From an uncultured Pelagibacteraceae bacterium (GTDB lineage: Bacteria > Pseudomonadota > Alphaproteobacteria > Pelagibacterales > Pelagibacteraceae): a DNA stretch of 64,000 bases. The position numbers and the translations under genes were made by a program. The stretch is from positions 1 through 64,000 of the forward strand of contig CABXTU010000004.1 in the NCBI GenBank assembly GCA_902515205.1. Reading direction: 5' to 3'. The notes beneath the pieces were generated by a model. The model had not been told where the DNA came from and made no database searches. It saw only the letters and a program-made list of their open reading frames with translations. This document shows, piece after piece, positions 1-9,106 of this stretch; position 1 is the stretch's first letter; the number at the start of each line of letters is the position of its first letter.

Positions 1-228
1 ACTGTCGGCGCCTAAAACTAATTTATCAAAATTTTGTTGACTAATTCTAGTAGCTTTTATCTCTGCTAAATTTTTTGAGATAATTTCTGGCGAAACGTTT
101 TCTTTTAATAAACTTTGTTTAATTGGATCTTCATCAACGGTAGAGGGCTGAACTTGAACAAAAATTTTGTTTTTATTTAAAATTTCCTTTCTAACTTTGC
201 TTTTTGATGCAAGTATTATCTCAACCAT
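1..228 (-). CDS. maf: Maf family nucleotide pyrophosphatase, partial (3' end beyond window)
   Basis: The reverse strand reads from an ATG at 228 into the window edge, giving 76 codons that begin MVEIILASKSKVRKEIL. The opening LASxSxxRxxIL is the N-terminal phosphate-binding signature of Maf proteins, and the last visible residues (VLGADS) match the conserved GAD region. Maf proteins hydrolyse non-canonical or modified nucleoside triphosphates (dTTP/UTP-type pyrophosphatases). The start overlaps the last 8 bases of ppsR, so the two are co-transcribed away from the putative origin. The substrate cannot be predicted from this fragment. Confidence 0.85.
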   Translation of the reverse strand, partial: MVEIILASKSKVRKEILNKNKIFVQVQPSTVDEDPIKQSLLKENVSPEIISKNLAEIKATRISQQNFDKLVLGADS

Positions 229-1045
229 TTTGTTTATAAATCTCGTATATTTTTATTATTGAAGCGGCTGTTTCTTCAACAGATTTTCGAGTTACATCTA
301 TTGTGGGCCATTTATATTTTTTAAAAGTATTCTTAGCTTCATTTACCTCTTTTTTTATTTTATTTAAATCTATGTAAGATTTATTTTCTGTTTCCTTAAG
401 CGAATTCATTCTATTTTTTCTAATATCAACCAATCTTTCTGGTTCGGTGTTTAATCCAACCACACATGAAATCTTTGGGTTTTCTTTTAAGGCTTGTGGT
501 ATTGAGTTTTCATTAATTAATGGAATGTTGGAAGTTTTAAAACCTTTGTTTGCTAAATAAATAGCTGTTGGTGTTTTGCTTGTTCTACTTACGCCTAACA
601 AAATTATATCAGATTTTTTTATTTCTTTAGTTAGATTTCCATCGTCGTGATTCATCGTAAATTGAATGGCTTCAATTCTTTTATAATATTCATCATTTAA
701 GGCATATTGACCGCTTGGTTCATGAGATGCTTTTTGATTAAGTAGTTTTGAAAAACTTAAAATAAGATCACCAAGAACACCAAAGCAGGGAATTTTTTTT
801 TTAGTGCTGATGCTTGCTAAATGTTTAGCAAGAGAACTGTCTACTATTGAATATAGAATTATGGGATTTTTTTCTTTTTCAGTTTTGGATAATATTTTGG
901 TAATTTGATTATTGGTTCTAGTGAAAGAATAAGTGTATATTTTATAATCTATATTTTTAAACTGCGCTTTTATTGCTGTAAATATTCTATCGAGAGTTTC
1001 TCCAGTAGAGTCCGAAATTAGATAAATTTGATAAGTATTATTCAT
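221..1045 (-). CDS. ppsR: Pyruvate, phosphate dikinase / PEP synthase regulatory protein (DUF299)
   Basis: This 274-residue protein is of usual length for the DUF299 kinase/pyrophosphorylase family, which switches PEP synthase or pyruvate phosphate dikinase on and off by ADP-dependent phosphorylation and Pi-dependent dephosphorylation. The N-terminus YLISDSTGETLDRIF and the P-loop-like GVSRTSKTPTAIYLANKG near residue 150 are the family signatures. It is the leftward gene flanking the origin-like gap; the homologue in Rickettsia (RP001) and other alphaproteobacteria borders oriC opposite hemE. Which of the two target enzymes is present cannot be told from this window. Confidence 0.92.
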   Translation of the reverse strand: MNNTYQIYLISDSTGETLDRIFTAIKAQFKNIDYKIYTYSFTRTNNQITKILSKTEKEKNPIILYSIVDSSLAKHLASISTKKKIPCFGVLGDLILSFSKLLNQKASHEPSGQYALNDEYYKRIEAIQFTMNHDDGNLTKEIKKSDIILLGVSRTSKTPTAIYLANKGFKTSNIPLINENSIPQALKENPKISCVVGLNTEPERLVDIRKNRMNSLKETENKSYIDLNKIKKEVNEAKNTFKKYKWPTIDVTRKSVEETAASIIKIYEIYKQNG

Positions 1046-1053
1046 GTATTTCG

Positions 1054-1062
1054 TGTTAATAA
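1054..1062 (-). promoter_or_regulatory. DnaA-box-like site (one mismatch)
   Basis: The forward strand reads TGTTAATAA, which is TTATTAACA on the minus strand. It differs from the consensus TTATNCACA at one position. It lies at the ppsR edge of the putative origin. Confidence 0.35.
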
Positions 1063-1129
1063 CTTTGTTTAACTTAAATCACATTTTATATTTTTAATAT
1101 TTTTAAATTTGCGGTGTAAAACATATTGT

Positions 1130-1138
1130 TTATTAACA
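1130..1138 (+). promoter_or_regulatory. DnaA-box-like site (one mismatch)
   Basis: The sequence TTATTAACA is identical to the two other near-boxes of the gap, here on the plus strand. Chance occurrence is possible because the region is so A+T-rich. Confidence 0.35.
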
Positions 1139-1233
1139 TTATTAAACAGTTGTATAAAGTTTTTCATAGTTCTTTATTAAATAATGATAAGCTTCAATTT
1201 TGCTTATATATTTATTAAATTTATACCTCTAAA

Positions 1234-1242
1234 TGTTAATAA
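1234..1242 (-). promoter_or_regulatory. DnaA-box-like site (one mismatch)
   Basis: The forward strand reads TGTTAATAA, the third copy of the TTATTAACA near-box. It lies about 40 bases from the perfect box. Confidence 0.35.
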
Positions 1243-1277
1243 AAAGTTTATAAAATGTTAAAAAAAACTAATAATAG

Positions 1278-1286
1278 TTATTCACA
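1278..1286 (+). promoter_or_regulatory. Perfect DnaA box
   Basis: TTATTCACA matches the DnaA consensus TTATNCACA exactly. It lies 41 bases upstream of the hemE start, inside the putative origin. Confidence 0.65.
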
Positions 1287-1327
1287 GACTATACTACAAA
1301 TACTATTAATTATATTTATTTATTTTT

Positions 1328-2329
1328 ATGTCAGGTATTAAAGAAGTTATAATTAACAAAAAAACAAATATAAATCCCATTTGGATAATGAGGCAGGCGG
1401 GTAGATATTTACCAGAATTTAGAGAAATTAGAAAAAAAAATACTGACTTTATTAAGTTATGCTTAAATAAAGATTTATCAGCAGAAATCACTCTTCAACC
1501 ACTTAAAAGATTCGAATTAGATGCAGCGATAATTTTTTCAGATATTTTAATGGTTCCTTACGGTTTAAACCAGAAAGTAGAGTTTAAAAAAAATTTTGGT
1601 CCACTTCTTGGAAACTTGAATATAAATGAATTAGAAAATCTTGATGAACAAAGTTTTACTAAAAAATTAAATCCAATTTATCAAGCTATAGATTTAGTAA
1701 AAAAAGACAAATTGACTGATAATAAAAGTACAATTGGCTTTGTTGGAGCACCATGGACTTTATTAGTCTATATGATTAACAAACAATCACCAAAAAAGAA
1801 ATTAATTGATAATTTTTACCAAGATACTTTTCTAATAAAAAAAATTTTATCAATACTAGAAAAATATATCAAAATTCATATAAAAAATCAGATTGATAAT
1901 GGTGCTGAGGTAATACAAATTTTTGATAGTTGGGCGGGGTTGTTAGATGCAAAAAATTTACCACATTTTGTTTATAATCCAACTATTATCCTTGTTGAAT
2001 ATGTTAAATCTTTAAATGTACCTGTAATTTGTTTTCCAAGAGGAATTAAAGATTATAAAACATATTGTGAAATTATTAAACCTGATGCAATTTGCATAGA
2101 TTATGAAACTAATCCTGTAGAAATAAGAAAAAGCATTAAGCTTCCAGTTCAAGGAGGAATGGATCCGAAAACTTTATTATTGGAAAAAGATGATTTAAAA
2201 AAAGAAATAAAAAAATATTTAGATATTTTTAAAGATCATCCTTATATTTTTAATTTGGGCCATGGTGTTCTACCAGAAACAGACCCTAACAAAATGGACT
2301 ATCTTGTGAAACTGGTTAAGGACTACTGA
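1328..2329 (+). CDS. hemE: Uroporphyrinogen decarboxylase
   Basis: HemE decarboxylates uroporphyrinogen III to coproporphyrinogen III in the cytoplasmic heme pathway. The 333-residue length is typical. The N-terminal signature WIMRQAGRYLPEF appears near residue 20, the FSDILMVP substrate-binding region follows, and GHGVLPETDP lies near the C-terminus. Its stop codon overlaps the ATG of hemH by one base (TGATG), so translation is probably coupled. It is the first rightward gene after the putative origin, as in other alphaproteobacteria. Confidence 0.97.
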   Translation: MSGIKEVIINKKTNINPIWIMRQAGRYLPEFREIRKKNTDFIKLCLNKDLSAEITLQPLKRFELDAAIIFSDILMVPYGLNQKVEFKKNFGPLLGNLNINELENLDEQSFTKKLNPIYQAIDLVKKDKLTDNKSTIGFVGAPWTLLVYMINKQSPKKKLIDNFYQDTFLIKKILSILEKYIKIHIKNQIDNGAEVIQIFDSWAGLLDAKNLPHFVYNPTIILVEYVKSLNVPVICFPRGIKDYKTYCEIIKPDAICIDYETNPVEIRKSIKLPVQGGMDPKTLLLEKDDLKKEIKKYLDIFKDHPYIFNLGHGVLPETDPNKMDYLVKLVKDY

Positions 2330-3327
2330 TGGATAGAAAATTAGATCATCCCCAAATTAATTTTGGAAAAACAGGTGCGTTAATTGTTAATTTAGGAACC
2401 CCAGATTCAACTAATTGGTTTGATATTAGGAAATATTTAAAAGAATTCTTATCAGATAAAAGAGTAATAGAAGTAAATCCTATAATTTGGCAAATAATTC
2501 TTAACGTTTTTATTTTAAATCTAAGGCCTTCCAAAACAGCAAAAGCTTATAAAGAAATATGGATGAAGGATGAGAATATATCACCGTTGTTGTATTATAC
2601 CCGAAAACAATCAGAAAAAATTTCTAATCTTATTTCGTCAGAAAATTTGATCGTTGATTTTGCAATGCGATACGGTAACCCGAGCATAAAGAGCAAAATA
2701 AGCAAACTTCATAAACTAGGGTGTGAGAACTTAATTATATTACCACTATATCCTCAATATGCTGCAGCAACTACGGCAACAGTTTGTGATGAAGTTTACA
2801 GAACTTTAATGGATATGAGATGGCAACCCTCTCTTAAAATTATTCCACATTATGAATCTGATCCCCTATATATTGATGCGATAGTTAACTCTTTAAATAA
2901 AAAAATCACTGAAATTAATTGGAAACCCGATTTGATAGTTGCATCCTACCACGGAATACCAAAAAAATATTTTGATAAAGGTGATCCTTATCACTGTTAT
3001 TGTCATAAAACCACAAGGTTAATTTCAGAAAAATTTAACTCTGTAAAAATAATTACGACGTTCCAATCAAGATTTGGGCCTCAAGAATGGTTACAACCTT
3101 ACACTGATAAGACTTTTGAAAGTTTACCTAAAGAAGGTAAAAAAAATATCCTTACAATTTGCCCAGGCTTTTCCTCAGATTGTGTAGAAACTCTAGAAGA
3201 AATCTCAATACAGGGAAAAGAAAGCTTCATTGAATCAGGAGGAGAAAACTTTGAAATGGTACCTTGTTTAAATGACAATGATGATCATATCGCTTTGTTA
3301 AAATCTTTAATACAAAGAAGCGTCTAA
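2329..3327 (+). CDS. hemH: Ferrochelatase
   Basis: HemH inserts ferrous iron into protoporphyrin IX, the last step of heme synthesis. The N-terminus GALIVNLGTPDS, the catalytic-histidine motif SYHGIP and the C-terminal CPGFSSDCVETLEEI are all diagnostic. At 332 residues it is a normal bacterial length. A cysteine-containing stretch (YHCYCHKT) follows the catalytic region. It overlaps hemE by one base and is followed after 3 bases by hemJ, so three heme genes form one transcription unit. Confidence 0.97.
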   Translation: MDRKLDHPQINFGKTGALIVNLGTPDSTNWFDIRKYLKEFLSDKRVIEVNPIIWQIILNVFILNLRPSKTAKAYKEIWMKDENISPLLYYTRKQSEKISNLISSENLIVDFAMRYGNPSIKSKISKLHKLGCENLIILPLYPQYAAATTATVCDEVYRTLMDMRWQPSLKIIPHYESDPLYIDAIVNSLNKKITEINWKPDLIVASYHGIPKKYFDKGDPYHCYCHKTTRLISEKFNSVKIITTFQSRFGPQEWLQPYTDKTFESLPKEGKKNILTICPGFSSDCVETLEEISIQGKESFIESGGENFEMVPCLNDNDDHIALLKSLIQRSV

Positions 3328-3330
3328 TTT

Positions 3331-3765
3331 ATGAATACTTACTTGCTTTTTAAAGCTCTTCATTTAATTTCGGTTATCTCTTGGATGGCAGGTCTCTTGT
3401 ATCTTCCAAGAATTTTTGTTTATCACACCCAAAACAATTCGCAACCAATCATAACAGAAGTTTTTAAAGTTATGGAAAGGAAATTATTTTTTTACATAAT
3501 GACACCAGCAATGGCTTTATCATGGTTGTTCGGATTATTATTAATCCACGAAATAGGCTTTGATAAATTAGGTCAAACTTGGATGGTTCTAAAGTTGATC
3601 TTCGTTGTATTATTGACAGTTTATCATTTTTATCTTGGACGAATTTTAGGCCAGTTTAAATTAGATCTTAATAGACATTCACATAAGTTTTATCGATTTA
3701 TAAATGAAATACCCACATTATTGCTTATTTTAGTTGTATTTGTTGTAGTTTTTAAGCCTATCTAG
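3331..3765 (+). CDS. hemJ: Protoporphyrinogen IX oxidase, HemJ type
   Basis: This 144-residue integral membrane protein has about four hydrophobic segments. Its N-terminal sequence, KALHLISVISWMAGLLYLPR, is typical of the HemJ (UPF0093) family. HemJ oxidises protoporphyrinogen IX to protoporphyrin IX in the inner membrane and replaces HemG/HemY in most alphaproteobacteria. The position directly behind hemE and hemH supports the assignment. A histidine in the first helix (LHLI) fits the proposed heme-binding site of the family. Confidence 0.9.
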   Translation: MNTYLLFKALHLISVISWMAGLLYLPRIFVYHTQNNSQPIITEVFKVMERKLFFYIMTPAMALSWLFGLLLIHEIGFDKLGQTWMVLKLIFVVLLTVYHFYLGRILGQFKLDLNRHSHKFYRFINEIPTLLLILVVFVVVFKPI

Positions 3766-3802
3766 GGTTGAATATTTATATATAGTATATATATTAAGCT
3801 AC

Positions 3803-3820
3803 TTATTAAGTCCTTAATAA
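3803..3820. repeat. Perfect inverted repeat upstream of rho
   Basis: TTATTAAG-TC-CTTAATAA is an 8+2+8 base dyad ending 8 bases before the rho ATG. The 2-base centre is too tight for a strong RNA hairpin, so a DNA-level operator or a chance A+T palindrome are the main readings. It lies in the only sizeable gap (63 bases) between hemJ and rho, where a rho promoter would have to be. Confidence 0.4.
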
Positions 3821-3828
3821 TCTAAATC

Positions 3829-5097
3829 ATGAATATTCAAGAATTAAAACTTAAATCATCAGAACAATTAATTACCCAAGCTGAAGAGCTCGGAATCGAG
3901 AATGCAAGTACTTTAAGAAAACAAGAAATTCTTTTCGCAATATTAAAAAAAGTAGCTGAAAAAGAGGAAATTACTGGGGCTGGAGTTTTACAGTTACTGC
4001 AAGATGGCTTTGGTTTTCTGCGAGCAATGGAGTCAAATTATCTTCCTGGACCTGATGATATATACGTAAGTCCGAGTCAAATTAGAAAATTTGGATTAAG
4101 AACTGGAGATACTGTAGAAGGACCAGTTAGAGCACCAAAAGATGGTGAGAGATATTTTGCTCTACTTCAAGTAAGTAAAATTAATTTTGAAGAGCCAGAG
4201 AAGTCGAGACACAAAATAGCCTTTGATAACTTAACACCTCTTTATCCGGATAAACAGCTTGTTATGGAAGTAGAAATGGTTAAAACAGAAAAAAAACCAG
4301 ATTTAACTCCAAGACTAATAGACCTAGTCAGTCCGATTGGCAAAGGTCAAAGATCTATCATTATTTCACCACCTAAGGCTGGTAAAACAATGATTTTGCA
4401 AAGTATTGCTAACTCTATCGCAAAAAATTACCCAGAGTGCTATTTGATTGTGTTATTGATTGATGAAAGACCTGAGGAAGTAACAGACATGCAAAGAACT
4501 GTTAAAGGCGAAGTAATTAGCTCTACTTTTGATGAACCTGCACAACGTCACGTTGCGGTTGCCGAGATGGTAATTGAAAAAGCAAAAAGATTAACTGAAC
4601 ACAAAAAAGATGTTGTAATTCTTTTAGACTCAATAACAAGACTGGGACGTGCTTACAACGCGGTTATACCTAGTTCAGGTAAAGTTTTGACTGGAGGTGT
4701 TGATGCCAATGCACTTCAGAGACCAAAAAGATTTTTTGGTGCCGCAAGAAATATTGAGGAAGGTGGATCATTAACAATTATATCTACTGCTTTAATTGAT
4801 ACAGGAAGTAGAATGGATGAGGTAATTTTCGAAGAATTTAAAGGAACTGGAAATAGTGAAACAGTGCTTGATAGAAAAATAGCAGATAAAAGAATTTATC
4901 CAGCAATTGATATAACAAAATCAGGTACGAGAAGAGAAGAATTATTGTTTGATAAAAATGATTTACAAAAAATGAATGTATTAAGAAGAATAATTGCTCC
5001 AATGGGTACAATGGATGCAATTGAATTCATTAGCTCAAAGTTAAAAGTCACTAAGAGCAACACTGAGTTCTTTAATTCGATGAATAAACCTGCTTAA
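3829..5097 (+). CDS. rho: Transcription termination factor Rho
   Basis: Rho is the hexameric RNA-dependent ATPase that ends transcription. At 422 residues it matches the usual length. The N-terminal Rho domain is followed by an RNA-binding cold-shock fold (GDGFGFLR-type sequence DGFGFLRA near residue 62), Walker [11 protein letters not shown] near residue 180 and Walker [12 protein letters not shown]. The R-loop and Q-loop regions look intact. Context is the alphaproteobacterial origin-proximal order hemJ-rho-mnmE. Confidence 0.98.
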   Translation: MNIQELKLKSSEQLITQAEELGIENASTLRKQEILFAILKKVAEKEEITGAGVLQLLQDGFGFLRAMESNYLPGPDDIYVSPSQIRKFGLRTGDTVEGPVRAPKDGERYFALLQVSKINFEEPEKSRHKIAFDNLTPLYPDKQLVMEVEMVKTEKKPDLTPRLIDLVSPIGKGQRSIIISPPKAGKTMILQSIANSIAKNYPECYLIVLLIDERPEEVTDMQRTVKGEVISSTFDEPAQRHVAVAEMVIEKAKRLTEHKKDVVILLDSITRLGRAYNAVIPSSGKVLTGGVDANALQRPKRFFGAARNIEEGGSLTIISTALIDTGSRMDEVIFEEFKGTGNSETVLDRKIADKRIYPAIDITKSGTRREELLFDKNDLQKMNVLRRIIAPMGTMDAIEFISSKLKVTKSNTEFFNSMNKPA

Positions 5098-5139
5098 TTT
5101 ATTTTTTTCATATCTTAGAATTACAGATATAATATTATT

Positions 5140-6471
5140 ATGAGTATTTATGCACTATCAACTGGACCAGGAGTGTCCGGTGTGGCGATTATTCGAATTT
5201 CTGGTGCCGAGTCTTCAGATGTTATAAAATTACTCACAGGAAAGAAGGTTCCAAAGCCAAGAATGGCAACTCTTCGAAAAATAAACAATATCAACACTTC
5301 TGAGCTCATTGATGAAGGGATAATATTATGGTTTCCCGGACCAGATAGCTATACAGGAGAGGATATGGCTGAAATCCATATTCACGGAGGCAAAGCTGTA
5401 GTTTTTGCTCTTCAGAAAGAAATATCAAAAATTAAAAATTGTAGACTAGCTGAACCTGGAGAATTTACGAAGCTAGCTTTTCAAAATGGAAAAATAAATT
5501 TGTTAAAGGCCGAGAGTATCGCTGACCTAATCTCAGCAGAAACTGAAATTCAAAGATTACAAGCAATAAAAATTATGAATGGGAAGTCTTCAGAAAAATT
5601 TAATCAATTAAGAGAGAAACTATTAAAAATTTTATCATTTGTTGAAGCTAAAATAGATTTTCCCGAAGAAGATTTACCAGATGAAAATATTATAAAAATT
5701 AAAAAAGACACTTCTAATGTCATGACAGAAATAAAAAAAATATTGGATGATCAGAAAGTGGGAGAAATTATTAGGGAAGGTTTTAAAATTGCTATTGTAG
5801 GCCCAACTAATGCTGGAAAGTCAAGCTTACTAAACAATTTATCAAATAGGGAAGTTGCAATTGTTTCTGAAATTGCTGGTACTACTAGAGATGTTGTTGA
5901 AACGCATTTAAATATAGACGGTTACCCTGTCATAATTTCGGACACGGCCGGTATCAGAGATTCGCAGGATGAAATTGAAAAAAAAGGAATTAAATTATCA
6001 CTAAAAAAGGCTGAAAATGCTGATTTAAAATTAGTCGTTATTGATGCAAAAAATATTGATTTTAAAGGATTTTTGAATGATCTATTAAAAAAAAATGCAA
6101 TTCTCGTCATTAACAAATCAGATTTATTAAAAGATAAATTAGACCCTGAAGTTTCTAAATTTAATCATGTTTTAATTTCTCTCAAAGATAATCTAAATAT
6201 AGATAAATTAATTTTGAAAATAAAAAATAATTTAGAAAATAATTTCATATCTGAGGAAGACATATTAATCACTAGAGAAAGGCACAGACAACATTTGCTA
6301 CAGTGCGCTGAACATTTGAATAATTTTTTAGATAAGAATGATAAAAACGATTTCGATAAAGGAGCTGAGGATTTAAGGTTAGCCACAAGGCAATTAGGCA
6401 TGATTGTTGGTAAAGTCGATGTAGAAGAGATATTAGGTAGTATTTTCAACGATTTTTGTATTGGAAAATAA
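5140..6471 (+). CDS. mnmE: tRNA-5-carboxymethylaminomethyl-U34 modification GTPase MnmE
   Basis: MnmE works with MnmG to place the cmnm5 group on U34 of tRNAs. The N-terminal folate-binding domain (PGPDSYTGEDMAEIHIHGG), the G domain inserted in a helical domain (GPTNAGKSSLLN near residue 223, then the DTAG motif) and the C-terminal FCIGK with its catalytic cysteine are all present. The 443 residues are a normal length. mnmG follows after about 115 bases. Confidence 0.97.
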   Translation: MSIYALSTGPGVSGVAIIRISGAESSDVIKLLTGKKVPKPRMATLRKINNINTSELIDEGIILWFPGPDSYTGEDMAEIHIHGGKAVVFALQKEISKIKNCRLAEPGEFTKLAFQNGKINLLKAESIADLISAETEIQRLQAIKIMNGKSSEKFNQLREKLLKILSFVEAKIDFPEEDLPDENIIKIKKDTSNVMTEIKKILDDQKVGEIIREGFKIAIVGPTNAGKSSLLNNLSNREVAIVSEIAGTTRDVVETHLNIDGYPVIISDTAGIRDSQDEIEKKGIKLSLKKAENADLKLVVIDAKNIDFKGFLNDLLKKNAILVINKSDLLKDKLDPEVSKFNHVLISLKDNLNIDKLILKIKNNLENNFISEEDILITRERHRQHLLQCAEHLNNFLDKNDKNDFDKGAEDLRLATRQLGMIVGKVDVEEILGSIFNDFCIGK

Positions 6472-6587
6472 TGCTATTTTAACGGGTTTTTTGAGGTATT
6501 TTTATCGTTTTTCATTGATAAATATAGTTTATTTAATAAAAAATACAGAAATCTTGTAAATATCCTAATCGAATATAAATTTAGTTA

Positions 6588-8459
6588 ATGAAAAAAGATT
6601 TAAAGTTTGATGTGGTTGTCATTGGGGGAGGTCACGCTGGATGCGAAGCTGCAGCAGCTTCAGCAAGGCTTGGTATAAATACCGCTTTGTTTACACATAA
6701 CAAAAATACAATTGGAGAAATGTCATGCAATCCAGCTATAGGTGGTTTAGGTAAAGGTCACTTAGTTAGAGAAATTGATGCTTTAGATGGAGTTATGGGA
6801 GAGGTAGCAGACAAGTCTGGAATACAATTTCGATTATTAAATAGAAGTAGAGGACCTGCAGTCAGAGGACCCCGAACTCAATCCGACAGATCATTATATC
6901 GCAAATTTATGCAAGAAAAACTTGTAAACTATTGTAATTTAAGCATTTTTTCTGATCCTGTTATAAAGTTTATTTTTGAAAATAATGAAATAAACGGTTT
7001 TATAACATTAAAAGGTAACAAAGTTAGTTGTAACAAACTAATCCTAACAACAGGCACTTTTTTGAATGGTTTGATACATATAGGTGATGAAAGAACTCCT
7101 GCTGGTAGGTTTAATGAAAAACCTAGTACAGGTTTAAGTGAACAGTTAGAAAAGTATAATTTCAAAATTGGAAGATTAAAAACAGGGACACCTCCTAGAT
7201 TAGATTCTAGAACAATTAATTTTGAAAATTTGGAAAAACAGTTTGCCGATGAAGATCCATATTTTTTTTCTTTTCTGACCAAAAAAAATTTAAACAAGCA
7301 GGTTTCTTGTTCGATGACTTATACAAACGAAAAGGTTCATAACATTATAGAAAAGAATTTATCTAAAAGTGCAATGTATTCCGGAAGCATACAAGGTGTT
7401 GGTCCTAGATATTGTCCGTCAATTGAGGACAAAATAGTAAAATTTGCTGATAAGACAAGACATCAAATATTTCTAGAGCCCGAGGGTCTAAATGATCATA
7501 CTATTTATCCTAATGGCATATCTACATCTCTACCTGAGGTTGTTCAGCACGAAATACTCAACAATATCAATGGTTTAAAGAATGTAAAAATAATTAGACC
7601 AGGATATGCTATTGAATATGATTATATTGACCCGAGAGAGCTCTTTTTAACATTGGAGACAAAAAAAATAAAAAATCTTTATCTCGCTGGTCAAATAAAT
7701 GGAACTACAGGTTATGAAGAAGCAGCTGCTCAAGGCCTTATTGCAGGAATTAATGCTGCTCTTTCTTTAAAGAACATGGAACCTTTTATTTTAGATAGAT
7801 CAGACGCATACATTGGCGTTATGATAGATGACTTAGTCACCAAAGGTGTTGCTGAGCCTTATAGAATGTTCACATCTCGAGCAGAATATAGACTAAGTCT
7901 TAGAGCAGATAATGCAGACTTAAGGCTTACTCATAAAGGGATTAAAATTGGTTTAATAGCAGAAAACAGAAAACAACTGTTTGAGGACAAATTTAATAAA
8001 TTAAGCAAAATATCTTTTCAAATGTCTAATTTAAACATCTCACCCTCTAAAGCAGATAAATTTGGAATAAAAATAGCGAAAGACGGTGTTTTTAGATCAG
8101 CAGAGGAAATTCTTACCCAAAAAAGTGTTGATATGACAAAAATAAGGAATATTTGGCCTGAAATTGCTGATTATGGGTATGAAATTGATGAGCAGATTGA
8201 TATTAACTCTCATTACAGAGGATATTTAAAGAAACAAAAGGCCGATATTTTAGCTTTTAAACGAGATGAGAATTTAACAATACCAGATAATATTGATTAT
8301 GATCAATTTTCAGGCCTTTCTAATGAAGTAAAAGCCAAATTCAAAGAAATAAGGCCTAAAACCATGGGTCAGGCTCTAAGAATCGATGGAATAACTCCTG
8401 CAGCCGTATATATTTTGTTGTCACACGTCAAAAGAAAGTCTATTAAGCATATGGCTTGA
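6588..8459 (+). CDS. mnmG: tRNA uridine-5-carboxymethylaminomethyl modification enzyme MnmG
   Basis: This 623-residue FAD protein is the partner of MnmE in U34 modification. It opens with the dinucleotide-binding fold [20 protein letters not shown] and contains the CNPAIGG and CPSIEDKI motifs with the conserved cysteines. The C-terminal helical domain that contacts MnmE ([20 protein letters not shown]) is complete. Its stop codon overlaps the ATG of rsmG (TGATG), a coupled arrangement. Confidence 0.98.
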   Translation: MKKDLKFDVVVIGGGHAGCEAAAASARLGINTALFTHNKNTIGEMSCNPAIGGLGKGHLVREIDALDGVMGEVADKSGIQFRLLNRSRGPAVRGPRTQSDRSLYRKFMQEKLVNYCNLSIFSDPVIKFIFENNEINGFITLKGNKVSCNKLILTTGTFLNGLIHIGDERTPAGRFNEKPSTGLSEQLEKYNFKIGRLKTGTPPRLDSRTINFENLEKQFADEDPYFFSFLTKKNLNKQVSCSMTYTNEKVHNIIEKNLSKSAMYSGSIQGVGPRYCPSIEDKIVKFADKTRHQIFLEPEGLNDHTIYPNGISTSLPEVVQHEILNNINGLKNVKIIRPGYAIEYDYIDPRELFLTLETKKIKNLYLAGQINGTTGYEEAAAQGLIAGINAALSLKNMEPFILDRSDAYIGVMIDDLVTKGVAEPYRMFTSRAEYRLSLRADNADLRLTHKGIKIGLIAENRKQLFEDKFNKLSKISFQMSNLNISPSKADKFGIKIAKDGVFRSAEEILTQKSVDMTKIRNIWPEIADYGYEIDEQIDINSHYRGYLKKQKADILAFKRDENLTIPDNIDYDQFSGLSNEVKAKFKEIRPKTMGQALRIDGITPAAVYILLSHVKRKSIKHMA

Positions 8460-9106
8460 TGGAAAGTAATTTATTTAAATCATATTCTGATATTTCCAAA
8501 ATAAATGTTTCACGTGAAACCTGTCTTGAGTTTGAAACATTTATTCATATGATCGAAGAAAAAAATAGGGAAATAAACTTAATAAGTAGGAAAATTAAAG
8601 AAAAATCATCAATTAGACGCAGACATATAATAGATTCTATGCAAATCATTGATTTTGTTGATTTAAATTTTAATACAACCACAGATTTAGGAACTGGTGG
8701 AGGGATGCCAGGCATTATTGTAGCAATAATCATGAAGAAGCTTCACAATAAGATGAAAGTAAATTTATATGAAAAAAGCTTTAATAAGTGTGTATTTTTG
8801 AGAGAGGTATCAAAAAAATTAAAATTGAATACAGAAATAATTCAAAAAGACATTTTTTCAATTAGAAATATTTGTACCGGAACAATTATGTCAAGAGCCT
8901 TCAAGCCTTTACCTGTCATATTAGATTTAATTAATAATAACTTTAATAAATATAAGAATATAATTTTATTTATGGGAAGCACTGGAAAGAAAGTTTTAAG
9001 AGAAACAATGAAGGAATGGGATTTAGATTATATAGAAAAAAAAAGTCTCACAAATGATGATTCTTTTTTATTGAATATTAAAAAAATCAAAAAAAAAAAT
9101 ATATGA
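8459..9106 (+). CDS. rsmG: 16S rRNA (guanine-527-N7) methyltransferase RsmG
   Basis: RsmG methylates G527 of 16S rRNA using SAM. The SAM-binding motif TDLGTGGGMPGI is clear. The ORF track starts at a TTG at 8456, but the ATG at 8459, overlapping the mnmG stop as TGATG, is the more likely start. An embedded parS site encodes the residues NVSRET near the N-terminus. The 3' end overlaps parA by 4 bases. The gene is somewhat divergent but the length (about 215 residues) is usual. Confidence 0.93.
   Translation: MESNLFKSYSDISKINVSRETCLEFETFIHMIEEKNREINLISRKIKEKSSIRRRHIIDSMQIIDFVDLNFNTTTDLGTGGGMPGIIVAIIMKKLHNKMKVNLYEKSFNKCVFLREVSKKLKLNTEIIQKDIFSIRNICTGTIMSRAFKPLPVILDLINNNFNKYKNIILFMGSTGKKVLRETMKEWDLDYIEKKSLTNDDSFLLNIKKIKKKNI
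8506..8521. promoter_or_regulatory. parS: parS centromere site inside rsmG
   Basis: TGTTTCACGTGAAACC matches the 16-base ParB-binding consensus TGTTTCACGTGAAACA at 15 of 16 positions, with a perfect 14-base palindromic core. It lies about 7.2 kb from the putative oriC and about 600 bases before parA. In many bacteria a parS site sits in rsmG (gidB), where it writes a V-S-R-E-T peptide, as it does here. Confidence 0.92.

Larger units (their letters stand above)
1046..1327. other. oriC: Putative chromosomal replication origin (oriC) between ppsR and hemE
   Basis: This 282-base gene-free, very A+T-rich gap lies between divergently transcribed ppsR and hemE, the known oriC location in Caulobacter and Rickettsia. 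It contains one perfect DnaA box (TTATTCACA) and three copies of the near-box TTATTAACA in mixed orientation. Genes on both sides point away from it, and mnmG-rsmG-parA-parB with a parS site lie within 10 kb. The gap also has to carry the hemE and ppsR promoters. Assignment is by position and motifs; no strand-skew calculation was possible. Confidence 0.72.

Noticed and set aside
1046-1327. CtrA sites (TTAA-N7-TTAA) in the origin gap
   Set aside because: TTAA is frequent here, but the spacings I found are 5 or 9 bases, not 7, so no Caulobacter-type CtrA control can be claimed.
6472-6587. tRNA or small gene in the 116-base mnmE-mnmG gap
   Set aside because: No cloverleaf or ORF longer than 13 codons was seen; probably only the mnmG promoter region.
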